Source: Clostridia bacterium (GTDB lineage Bacteria > Bacillota_A > Clostridia > Oscillospirales > CAG-272). From it: a stretch of 12,781 nt of DNA. The notes beneath the pieces are model-generated. The model did no database searches. It saw only the letters and a program-made list of their open reading frames with translations, and was not told where the DNA came from. Location: NCBI GenBank assembly GCA_017630995.1, contig JAGBUD010000117.1, positions 1-12,781 of the forward strand. Direction: 5' to 3'. Within the stretch, counting starts at the first letter, position 1. Each line of letters starts with the position of its first letter. This document shows positions 6,803 to 12,781 of this stretch, piece after piece. The position numbers and the translations under genes are program-made.

Positions 6803-7831
6803 ATGAAAAAATACTTACTGCCCAGAAACGGAAAATTTTATAAGGCCAATATGCACTCGCACACGGTTATATCCGACGGAAAGACTACCGCGGAGGAAAC
6901 CAAGGAAGCATATGTGAAAAACGGCTATTCGATAGTTGCGTTTACTGACCACGAAATAATGATTCCTCATTACGAGCTTCGCGATGAGAACTTTCTTCCC
7001 ATAACCGCATACGAAATACAGCTGCGCGATTGGAACAGAGCGCCTAACTGCATAAAGCTTTACCATATGAACGTTTATTCCCCCGACCCCGAAAGATATC
7101 TTTCAAAGACCTACTGCAAAAAGGACGCTTGGTGGGGAAATATCGTTAACCACTTCACCGACGAAATGGCTGCCGCAGGACTTGAGGAGCGCCATTACAC
7201 AAAGGAATTTGCACAGTGGATAATCAATCTGGCTAAATCCGAGGGAATGCTTGTTTCCCTTAACCACCCCGTATGGTCGCTTCAAAATCACGACGACTAT
7301 TCAGGCCTTAAAGGCATTTGGGGCGTTGAATGGTATAACACGGGTTGCGTGAGAGCGGGTTATATCGACTCCGAGCAGCCTATAATCGACCTTCTCTCTG
7401 AGGGAGAAAGAGTTTTCCCTCTCGCCACCGACGATAACCACGGCGAAAAGGACAAATTCGGCGGCTGGATTATGGTAAAGGCAAAGAGCCTTGACTATGA
7501 CACCGTTTTCGCGGCACTCGAAAAGGGAGATTTCTATTCATCGACAGGCCCCGAGATCAAGAGCCTTTACCTTGAGGACGGGGTAGTAAAAATTAAGACC
7601 TCCGCAGCAAAGAGAATAAGCCTCGTTACAGACCGCAGAATAACCGTTTCATATCTTGCGGATGACGGAAAGCTTCTTACCGGTGCAAATATGAGCCTTG
7701 AACGTCTGCTCACAAGCCACGAAAAGACAAAGGCACATACAACTCCTTATTTCAGAATTGAGGTAGTTGATAAATACGGAAACCGCGCACTTACAAGAGC
7801 CTACTTCCTCGACGAGCTTGGGCTGCTTTAA
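6803..7831 (+). CDS. PHP-domain metallohydrolase (CehA/McbA-like)
   Basis: This 342-residue cytosolic enzyme has an N-terminal PHP domain (about 13-215), a metal-dependent hydrolase or phosphoesterase fold. Its metal-binding motifs are in order: H18-S-H20 and D25 (NMHSHTVISDG), T48-D49-H50, E71, H155 (LNHP) and D211-N-H213 (TDDNH). Residues from about 235 on, beginning with GDFYSSTGPEI, form a predicted beta-sandwich tail seen in CehA/McbA-type PHP proteins. The start is ATG 6803, 7 nt after GGAGG. It is the first gene of a three-gene operon, 26 nt before the first epimerase gene. Known PHP enzymes cleave phosphate esters or other ester bonds, so with two sugar epimerases behind it a sugar-phosphate or sugar-ester substrate is plausible, but that is inference. 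There is no signal peptide. Confidence 0.88.
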   Translation: MKKYLLPRNGKFYKANMHSHTVISDGKTTAEETKEAYVKNGYSIVAFTDHEIMIPHYELRDENFLPITAYEIQLRDWNRAPNCIKLYHMNVYSPDPERYLSKTYCKKDAWWGNIVNHFTDEMAAAGLEERHYTKEFAQWIINLAKSEGMLVSLNHPVWSLQNHDDYSGLKGIWGVEWYNTGCVRAGYIDSEQPIIDLLSEGERVFPLATDDNHGEKDKFGGWIMVKAKSLDYDTVFAALEKGDFYSSTGPEIKSLYLEDGVVKIKTSAAKRISLVTDRRITVSYLADDGKLLTGANMSLERLLTSHEKTKAHTTPYFRIEVVDKYGNRALTRAYFLDELGLL

Positions 7832-7857
7832 TATTATCACCGAAAGGACATACTAAA

Positions 7858-9024
7858 ATGGATTACAAGAAGTATCTCACAGACGAAATTCTCGCCCACT
7901 ATCTTGAGCTTCAAAGAGATGACGAATGCGGCGGAATACTCAACTTTTACGATAGTGAGTGCAATCTCATAAATGAAGAAAAGGACGTTTGGTTCCAAGG
8001 CAGAGCTATGTGGACCTACTCCCTTACATATATGCTCGTGGAGAAAAGACCCGAATATCTTGAAATGTGCGATCACATATTCAAGTTCTTGCAGAAAATC
8101 GAGCTTGTTGACGGCAAGCTTCCCTATTGGGTAACCCGCGACGGAAAAACAATGACGAGAAGCCAAGGCGATAACTTCTATAGCGACTGCTTCTGCGCTA
8201 TGGGCTGCGCGCAGTACTACAGAGTTTCGGGCAGAGAGGACGTTAAGGAATACGCAGAAAAGTTCTTCGACATTATGTACGACGGATATTTCCAGTCTGC
8301 CGAAAGCGGAAGAGTTAACAGCATAGGCGTGCGCACCTTTGTATTCGGTCTTCACATGGCTATGCTTGCGGGCGCTCAATTCGTGAGAAACGCGGGAATC
8401 CGCGTTGAAAAGGCAGACTATCTTGCAAAGGTTTGCGTTGAGCGCATGATGAACGAGCCGCATATTGACGATACCAGAAAAATGGTTATCGAGGAGCTTG
8501 CCGTTCCAGGCGAAACTATGCCCATGGATAAAAACCACACCTGCCCCGGTCACGTATACGAGGCTTCGTGGTTCGTTATGTGCGAGGGCGAATACAGAAA
8601 CGACCAAAAAATCAAGGATTTTGGAAGAAAACTGCTTGATTATGCTATGCCCGAGGGATTCGAGAAGCAGGAGCAGCTTATTCCCACAATCCTGCGTCCC
8701 GATGAGCCCTTCAACTTTGACCAAACAAAAACCACGATTTCATGGCCCGCACAGGAAGCAATAGTTGCATACAAGGTTGCTTACTATATGTTCGGAGAGG
8801 AGAAATACAAGACTCTTTCCGAAACGGTTGAAAAGGCGGCGTTTGACTACTTTGCCGACAGAGAGCAGAAGAGATGGTATATAAACATAGACAGAGGGCT
8901 TCCTCCCATCAGCGAAAGAAACGACAGATCGGGACATATCGAGGGCCCCTTCCATCTTGAAAGAATGCTTCTCGGCCTTATAATTCTCGAAGAAGATAAG
9001 AGCATTAAGAGATACGTTTTGTGA
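7858..9024 (+). CDS. AGE-family sugar 2-epimerase/isomerase, copy 1
   Basis: This 388-residue protein is an (alpha/alpha)6-barrel enzyme of the N-acylglucosamine 2-epimerase family, which epimerises or isomerises free sugars at C2 without a metal. Family blocks are GRAMWTYSLTY with R49, YWVTRDGK (90-97), CPGHVYEASWF with candidate catalytic H232 and E235, SWPAQEA, and GPFHLERML with the second catalytic His, H366. The VTRDG, PGH-x-x-EA-x-WF and AQFVR blocks look closer to GlcNAc 2-epimerase (renin-binding-protein type) than to cellobiose 2-epimerase or YihS, because the HMHLLEA-type motif of the latter is replaced by HMAMLAG (166-172). The ribosome binding site AAAGGA lies 9 nt before ATG 7858. 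It is the second gene of the operon, and a paralog follows after 16 nt. The actual sugar is unknown. Confidence 0.92.
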   Translation: MDYKKYLTDEILAHYLELQRDDECGGILNFYDSECNLINEEKDVWFQGRAMWTYSLTYMLVEKRPEYLEMCDHIFKFLQKIELVDGKLPYWVTRDGKTMTRSQGDNFYSDCFCAMGCAQYYRVSGREDVKEYAEKFFDIMYDGYFQSAESGRVNSIGVRTFVFGLHMAMLAGAQFVRNAGIRVEKADYLAKVCVERMMNEPHIDDTRKMVIEELAVPGETMPMDKNHTCPGHVYEASWFVMCEGEYRNDQKIKDFGRKLLDYAMPEGFEKQEQLIPTILRPDEPFNFDQTKTTISWPAQEAIVAYKVAYYMFGEEKYKTLSETVEKAAFDYFADREQKRWYINIDRGLPPISERNDRSGHIEGPFHLERMLLGLIILEEDKSIKRYVL

Positions 9025-9040
9025 TCCGAAGGAGAACAGT

Positions 9041-10207
9041 ATGACAAAGTACGCAAAATACCTCACCGAAAAAACCCTCCCCCACTATCTTAACATTATC
9101 AAGGACGAGGATTTCGGCGGAATTTTCACGGAATTCGATCCCGACGCAAACGTAACGTCAACCAAGAAGCACTGCTGGTATTTCGGACGTGATATGTGGA
9201 GCTACTCCATGGCCTATCTTCACGTTGAAAGAAGAAAGGAATACCTTGACATCTGCGAGCACATACTCCAATTTTTGAAAAAGATTGAATACGTAGATAA
9301 CAGATTTCCCCTTTGGGTTACAAGAGACGGACAGTTCACGGGAGAAGTCAAGGGCGTTTATAACGAAGGATTCATCGCTATGGGCTGCGCTCAATATTAT
9401 AAGGCAACGGGAAACAAGGACGCAAAGGCTATTGCCGAGAAGTGCTTTGACATTATGTATGACGGATACTTCGGTGGCCTTGAAAAGCAGCAGAATAACA
9501 AGACAGAGCCCGTACCGTGTAAAGTTTTCGGCTTCAATATGGCTATGCTTGTAAACGCGCAGTTCGTGCGCAGTGCAGGTATAAGAGTTAAGGAAGCAAA
9601 CGAGCTTGCGGAAAAATGCGTTGAGAGAATGATGAACGTCGGACACGTTGACGACGAGAAGAAAATGGTTCTCGAGTACTTCCCTCTCCCCGGATACGAG
9701 GTTACAAGAGAAATGGCGCACACCTGCCCCGGTCACGTATACGAGGCGGCTTGGTTTGTTCTTTGCGAGGGCGAATACAGAAATAACGACGAAATGCGCC
9801 TTTTCGGCAAAAAGCTTCTCGACTACGCTATGCCAGAGGGCTTTGAAGAAAAAACCGCACTCATTCCCACGGCAATCTCCCCCTACGAGCCGCATAATTT
9901 CGAAAGAAGCAACACAATCCTCGCTTGGCCGCAGCAAGAAGCGGTTACCGCTTACACTCTTGCATATCTTATGTTCGGAGATGAAAAGTACAAACGACTT
10001 GCGAATATGATTGAAAAGGCGGCAGAAGAATATTTCGTGGACGAAGAGCTCGGCAGATGGTACCGCGATATCAAGATAACCGACCCCAAAGCAAAGGATA
10101 GAAGCGAAAAGGGCACGCACTGCGCAGGTCCCTTCCATCTTGAAAGAATGCTTTTGGCTATGGATATTCTCGTCAACGACAAGAGTATAAAAAGATACAT
10201 TTTCTAA
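9041..10207 (+). CDS. AGE-family sugar 2-epimerase/isomerase, copy 2
   Basis: This is a second 388-residue AGE-family enzyme, a tandem paralog of the preceding gene. In the gap-free stretch 163-388 I count about 130 of 226 identical residues (roughly 57%). The family core is kept: R50 in FGRDMWSYS, LWVTRDGQ (91-98), H232 and E235 in CPGHVYEAAWF, WPQQEA, and H366 in GPFHLERML. Differences lie in the substrate-facing loops, for example residues 99-108, 147-162 and 340-362, and N166 replaces H166 of copy 1. Both copies therefore look active but may prefer different sugars, or they may pair with each other. AAGGAG at 9029-9034 lies 6 nt before ATG 9041. It is the last gene of the operon, followed by a long terminator hairpin. 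Confidence 0.92.
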   Translation: MTKYAKYLTEKTLPHYLNIIKDEDFGGIFTEFDPDANVTSTKKHCWYFGRDMWSYSMAYLHVERRKEYLDICEHILQFLKKIEYVDNRFPLWVTRDGQFTGEVKGVYNEGFIAMGCAQYYKATGNKDAKAIAEKCFDIMYDGYFGGLEKQQNNKTEPVPCKVFGFNMAMLVNAQFVRSAGIRVKEANELAEKCVERMMNVGHVDDEKKMVLEYFPLPGYEVTREMAHTCPGHVYEAAWFVLCEGEYRNNDEMRLFGKKLLDYAMPEGFEEKTALIPTAISPYEPHNFERSNTILAWPQQEAVTAYTLAYLMFGDEKYKRLANMIEKAAEEYFVDEELGRWYRDIKITDPKAKDRSEKGTHCAGPFHLERMLLAMDILVNDKSIKRYIF

Positions 10208-10222
10208 TTAAAGATTTTTGAT

Positions 10223-10299
10223 AAAAAAAGAGAGAAGCCTCATTGCAGCCCAAAAGCTATTGTGCCTTTGGAAATGCAGAGCGGATTTCTCTCTTTTTT
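10223..10299 (+). terminator. Long, probably bidirectional terminator hairpin between convergent genes
   Basis: A-rich arm 10223-10236 (AAAAAAAGAGAGAA) pairs with TTCTCTCTTTTTT (10287-10299). The 50-nt interior can also pair: TTGCA (10243-10247) with TGCAG (10275-10279), counting one G-U pair, and CCAAA (10250-10254) with TTTGG (10267-10271). The T-run serves the plus-strand operon, and on the minus strand the A-run becomes a T-run that would end the AraC-gene transcript. At 77 nt it is longer than the other terminators here. Confidence 0.75.
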
Positions 10300-10331
10300 A
10301 TATGTTTTTCCAATTTAAAAGCTCTTTTTTG

Positions 10332-10351
10332 CCGTGTTTAGCTTAACACGG
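10332..10351. other. Small perfect hairpin at the 3' end of the AraC-family gene
   Basis: Arms CCGTGTT (10332-10338) and AACACGG (10345-10351) pair perfectly around a 6-nt loop. Neither strand has a T-run after it, so by itself it is not a standard terminator. It may be a 3' end stabiliser or part of a compound end with the hairpin at 10223-10299. Confidence 0.4.
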
Positions 10352-10359
10352 GGTGGGAC

Positions 10360-11319
10360 TTACTCAAACGGATTAGGTTTTTTAACCTTGATTTCCGGAT
10401 TTTTTTCGTAATACATCTTCAGTCTTGTGCGCAGATATTTTGGGAGCAGTCCCGTGTGTTTTTTATGACACATAACAAAGTGCGACGGCGTGTTAAATCC
10501 GCAGCAATCGGACACCTTTGAAATATCGTAAGAGGTATGCGAAAGATAGAAAATCGCGTGTGAGGTGCGGAGCCTTTGTATATATGTTGAGGAGCGCATA
10601 CCCATAAACTGCTTGAATAGGGAGAAGAACGTCGTTTGACAGAGGAACGACTCTCTCAAAAGGTCGCGTGTTGTTATCTTATCCGCAAAGTTTGAGTTTA
10701 TATACGACACGGCGCGGATTATGGGAACAATCTGCTTTTCGATAACATTCAGCGCCGATTCCATCTCCCCCTCTTTTACCAGAAGCTCGGGAAGCAAAAA
10801 AAGCTCATTTATTTGAAAAAGGAGATTTTTGAAATTAAAATCGTTATTTATGGAAAGCCTTGAGAACATATTGCAAAACCTGTTTTGCGATTCCTCTGAT
10901 AGAGCGATGCTCCGAGTTGCAAATGGCGAATTTTCATCGCAAAACGCGGGCATAAGAGTATATGCGGCAAGGTGACTGCAAGCTGCGGGATCAAACTTTA
11001 AAAAAGTCAAGGGCGAAATGCTGAACGAGAAAAGCTCGGCGTCCTCCTCCACGACAAGAGAATGCTCAACACCGCACGGAACGATAACCAAGCTGCCCGC
11101 CTTTAAGGGATAGCTCTCCTTTCCCACAACGTTTTTGCATTTTCCCGATATACAGTACCACAGCTGCACAAAATCGTGCATATGCACGCTTTGCCGATAT
11201 GGGTGCATTATGTCTTTTTTAAACATAACGGGAACGCTTCTGCCGTAAAATCTTTCGTGCGCAAGGTCGCAAGGCGTTAGCCTGACAAGCTTTTCTTCTT
11301 TTTCATTTGTACGTGCCAT
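10360..11319 (-). CDS. AraC-family transcriptional regulator
   Basis: The product is a 319-residue DNA-binding regulator. An N-terminal cupin-like sensor domain (about 40-115) starts with HMHDFVQLWYCISGK and contains the typical LKAGSLVIVPCGVEH turn, which in this family senses a sugar or similar small molecule. The C-terminal AraC DNA-binding domain has two helix-turn-helix units at about 216-238 (TTRDLLRESFLCQTTFFSLF) and 266-290 (ISKVSDCCGFNTPSHFVMCH). The start chosen is ATG at 11319 because GGGAGG (plus 11327-11332) lies 7 nt upstream; an upstream in-frame ATG at 11376 falls inside the predicted -35 box. It is transcribed divergently from the glycerol-1-phosphate dehydrogenase gene, making that gene its most likely target, and convergently with the epimerase operon. 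The ligand is not predictable. Confidence 0.93.
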   Translation of the reverse strand: MARTNEKEEKLVRLTPCDLAHERFYGRSVPVMFKKDIMHPYRQSVHMHDFVQLWYCISGKCKNVVGKESYPLKAGSLVIVPCGVEHSLVVEEDAELFSFSISPLTFLKFDPAACSHLAAYTLMPAFCDENSPFATRSIALSEESQNRFCNMFSRLSINNDFNFKNLLFQINELFLLPELLVKEGEMESALNVIEKQIVPIIRAVSYINSNFADKITTRDLLRESFLCQTTFFSLFKQFMGMRSSTYIQRLRTSHAIFYLSHTSYDISKVSDCCGFNTPSHFVMCHKKHTGLLPKYLRTRLKMYYEKNPEIKVKKPNPFE

Positions 11320-11347
11320 AGCAAAGCCTCCCTTTTCTTTACTGTTT

Positions 11348-11376
11348 ATTTTACAACAGTCGATTGAAAAAATCAA
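11348..11376 (-). promoter_or_regulatory. Promoter of the AraC-family gene with overlapping palindrome
   Basis: On the minus strand TTGATT (plus 11371-11376) and TAAAAT (plus 11348-11353) are spaced 17 bp. A perfect inverted repeat ATTGA-N5-TCAAT (11363-11377) covers the -35 box, a possible site for autoregulation. Confidence 0.65.
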
Positions 11377-11432
11377 TACGAAATTTGAAATATTGGTAAA
11401 GCAAAAGCGGATATCAAAATCAACCGAAGTAA

Positions 11433-11444
11433 TATAAATTTATA
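11433..11444. promoter_or_regulatory. 12-bp perfect palindrome upstream of the egsA promoter
   Basis: TATAAATTTATA is a perfect palindrome centred about 48 bp before the predicted egsA transcription start and ending 7 bp before the -35 box. This is a common position for an activator site, but AraC proteins usually bind direct repeats and the sequence is low-complexity A/T, so the role is uncertain. Confidence 0.35.
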
Positions 11445-11451
11445 AAAAATC

Positions 11452-11480
11452 TTGAAATAATTCACATTCTGTGATATACT
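11452..11480 (+). promoter_or_regulatory. Sigma-A promoter of egsA
   Basis: TTGAAA at 11452-11457 and TATACT at 11475-11480 are separated by 17 bp, placing the start near 11487 and giving a leader of about 75 nt. Confidence 0.82.
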
Positions 11481-11496
11481 CGATACGTACAGTGAC

Positions 11497-11531
11497 TCGA
11501 AAGAAATCAAACGCAAAACGATTGCTTTCGA
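11497..11531 (+). other. Leader stem-loop in the egsA 5' UTR
   Basis: Arms TCGAAAGAAATC (11497-11508) and GATTGCTTTCGA (11520-11531) pair at 11 of 12 positions around an 11-nt loop. It begins about 10 nt after the predicted transcription start and ends 15 nt before AAAAGGAG at 11547-11554. As DNA it is a near-perfect inverted repeat that could be an operator; as RNA it is a 5' hairpin without a T-run, so not a terminator. Confidence 0.55.
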
Positions 11532-11561
11532 AAGATATATTTTTTCAAAAGGAGAATCAAT

Positions 11562-12781
11562 ATGAACATCAACGAAATACTCAGCGGTGTTGACTGCTCG
11601 TGCGGAAAACGCCACGAATGCTGCATAAAAAGCGTTTACATAGAAAACGGAGCTACCGCAAGACTTGCTAAGCTTCTTTCCGACTATAAGAGCATACTGC
11701 TTGTTGCCGACGAAAACACCTACGGCGCGGGCGGTGAGCGCGTTATCTCCGCGCTCAAGGGAAAAGACGTGCGCGAGGTTATATTCGACGGAAAAACCGT
11801 GCTTATTCCCAACGAGGAGGCAATCAGCCGAGTTAACGAGAATATAGACGGCATCGATATGATAATTGCGCTTGGCTCCGGCGTTATTCAAGACCTTTGC
11901 AAGTACGTTTCTCATTTTTCCAAAATCCCTTACGTAGACGTTGCCACCGCGCCCTCGATGGACGGATATGCCTCCGACGGTGCAGCAATGATCCTTGGCG
12001 GAATGAAAGAAACCGTCAAAGCGGGATTGCCTATGGCAATAATTGCCGACGTTGATATCTTAAAGAACGCGCCCCTTGATATGATAAAGGCGGGATACGG
12101 CGATATAATCGGAAAATACTCTGCGCTTTGCGACTGGAAGCTCGCAAATATCGTTAACGGAGAATACCTTTGCGACTACATTTACAACACCACTGCCGAG
12201 ATGATAGAAAAAACTCGCGCCTTGGCAAACGGGCTCTTACAAAGAGATGACGAAAGCATTGCCGCACTTATGGAGGCTCTCGTCGTTGTTGGAATTATGA
12301 TGAGCTTCGCGGGTTCCTCGCGCCCCGCATCGGGAAGCGAGCACCACCTCTCACACTTCTTTGAAATAGTCGGAATCGTTAACGGAGAGGAATATTTTCC
12401 CCACGGTATCGACGTTGCGTACTCAACGATAGTTACAGCCTCAATACGCGAGGAGCTTATGGAAACGCCTTTCCCGAGAAGAAAATTCTTGCTCCCCCGC
12501 GAAGAATATGAAAGAAAAATCAAGGATATATACGGCCCCGTCGGAGAGGGCTGCATAGCACTTCAGGATAAGGTTGGAAACTACGTCACCGACAGAACCG
12601 AAACCTATCTCAAAAAGGAAGCCGAAATCAAAAGACTTTTCAAAAGCACCCCTAATTCTTGGGAAATAGAAAGAATACTTGCCCCCGTTAAGCTCAATAT
12701 AAAAGCGTTCCACGACCTTTACGGAACAGAAAAGATTAATAAGGCAATATCCTACGCAAAGGACCTCAAGGACAGATACAC
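11562..12781 (+). CDS. egsA: sn-glycerol-1-phosphate dehydrogenase (AraM/EgsA family), 3' end cut by window
   Basis: At least 406 residues are open with no stop before the window edge. The enzyme belongs to the iron-containing alcohol dehydrogenase superfamily and reduces dihydroxyacetone phosphate to sn-glycerol-1-phosphate with NAD(P)H, using Ni2+ or Zn2+. The nucleotide-binding part includes ALGSGVIQDLCKY (103-115) and ATAPSMDGYASDGAA (128-142). Metal ligands are D181 (GYGDIIGKYSALCDW), a His of SGSEHHLSHF (H261 or H262) and H281 (FPHGIDV). These blocks are diagnostic of the AraM/EgsA branch rather than glycerol or alcohol dehydrogenases. An N-terminal cysteine cluster, C12, C14, C20 and C21, is a common feature of the bacterial branch but its role is unclear. 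ATG 11562 follows AAAAGGAG by 7 nt. The divergent AraC-type gene and the known placement of araM in the B. subtilis arabinose operon suggest pentose-related genes beyond the edge (inference). Confidence 0.94.
   Translation, partial: MNINEILSGVDCSCGKRHECCIKSVYIENGATARLAKLLSDYKSILLVADENTYGAGGERVISALKGKDVREVIFDGKTVLIPNEEAISRVNENIDGIDMIIALGSGVIQDLCKYVSHFSKIPYVDVATAPSMDGYASDGAAMILGGMKETVKAGLPMAIIADVDILKNAPLDMIKAGYGDIIGKYSALCDWKLANIVNGEYLCDYIYNTTAEMIEKTRALANGLLQRDDESIAALMEALVVVGIMMSFAGSSRPASGSEHHLSHFFEIVGIVNGEEYFPHGIDVAYSTIVTASIREELMETPFPRRKFLLPREEYERKIKDIYGPVGEGCIALQDKVGNYVTDRTETYLKKEAEIKRLFKSTPNSWEIERILAPVKLNIKAFHDLYGTEKINKAISYAKDLKDRY

Noticed and set aside
7837..8724. Open minus-strand frame of 295 codons opposite the first epimerase gene, and a similar one of 326 codons at 9158-10138 opposite the second
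   Set aside because: Both lie antisense to well-supported AGE genes, at corresponding places in the two paralogs. They encode no recognisable protein motif and are explained by codon bias of the sense genes.
10332..10351. Hairpin CCGTGTT/AACACGG as a terminator
   Set aside because: Neither strand carries a T-run after the stem, so it was listed only as a structure.
11320..11376. Extended N-terminus of the AraC-family protein from ATG at 11376 (minus)
   Set aside because: This ATG overlaps the predicted -35 box, and GGGAGG directly before ATG 11319 marks the likelier start.
11373..11915. Minus-strand frame of 180 codons over the egsA promoter and 5' part
   Set aside because: It is a shadow of egsA; it has no motif and would run through the well-defined egsA promoter and leader.

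Overview
The window looks like a chromosomal piece of an anaerobic Bacillota (Clostridia-type) bacterium. The evidence is strong purine-rich ribosome binding sites 6-9 nt before nearly every start, near-consensus TTGACA/TATAAT promoters spaced 17-18 bp, Rho-independent terminators, and a gene set of strict anaerobes: fermentative D-lactate dehydrogenase, a flavodiiron protein with rubredoxin, and a bacterial sn-glycerol-1-phosphate dehydrogenase. The species cannot be named from this alone. No phage, transposon, CRISPR array or integrase is visible.

Layout. (1) 1-1190: the last codons of glyA, then trpS 21 nt behind it in the same operon, then a hairpin. (2) 1231-1398: a stand-alone tRNA-Thr(GGU) gene with its own promoter and terminator. 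(3) 1484-2473: a single gene for an unrecognised polytopic membrane protein, with its own promoter and terminator. (4) 2476-3547: ldhA with its own promoter. (5) 3654-6607: a probable operon of a four-domain flavodiiron protein, a 52-residue rubredoxin (5533-5691) and a ZIP metal transporter, closed by a strong terminator. (6) 6694-10299: a cassette of a PHP-domain metallohydrolase and two tandem paralogous AGE-family sugar 2-epimerases. Its promoter is followed by two back-to-back perfect inverted repeats. (7) 10360-11319 (minus): an AraC-family regulator, convergent with the cassette and divergent from the next gene. (8) 11562 to the window end: sn-glycerol-1-phosphate dehydrogenase, cut by the edge, with a palindrome-rich promoter region shared with the AraC gene.

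How the parts may work together. Regions 4 and 5 both consume reductant: LdhA regenerates NAD+, and the flavodiiron protein with its rubredoxin domains reduces O2 (or NO) to protect anaerobic enzymes. The ZIP transporter may supply metal for the iron centres (inference). Region 6 is the best candidate for an undescribed pathway. One metal-dependent PHP hydrolase and two epimerases share a transcript with a possible dedicated operator, but no transporter or kinase in the window reveals the substrate. Region 7/8 is a typical divergent regulator-target pair; the AraC protein probably controls the glycerol-1-phosphate dehydrogenase gene and whatever follows it.
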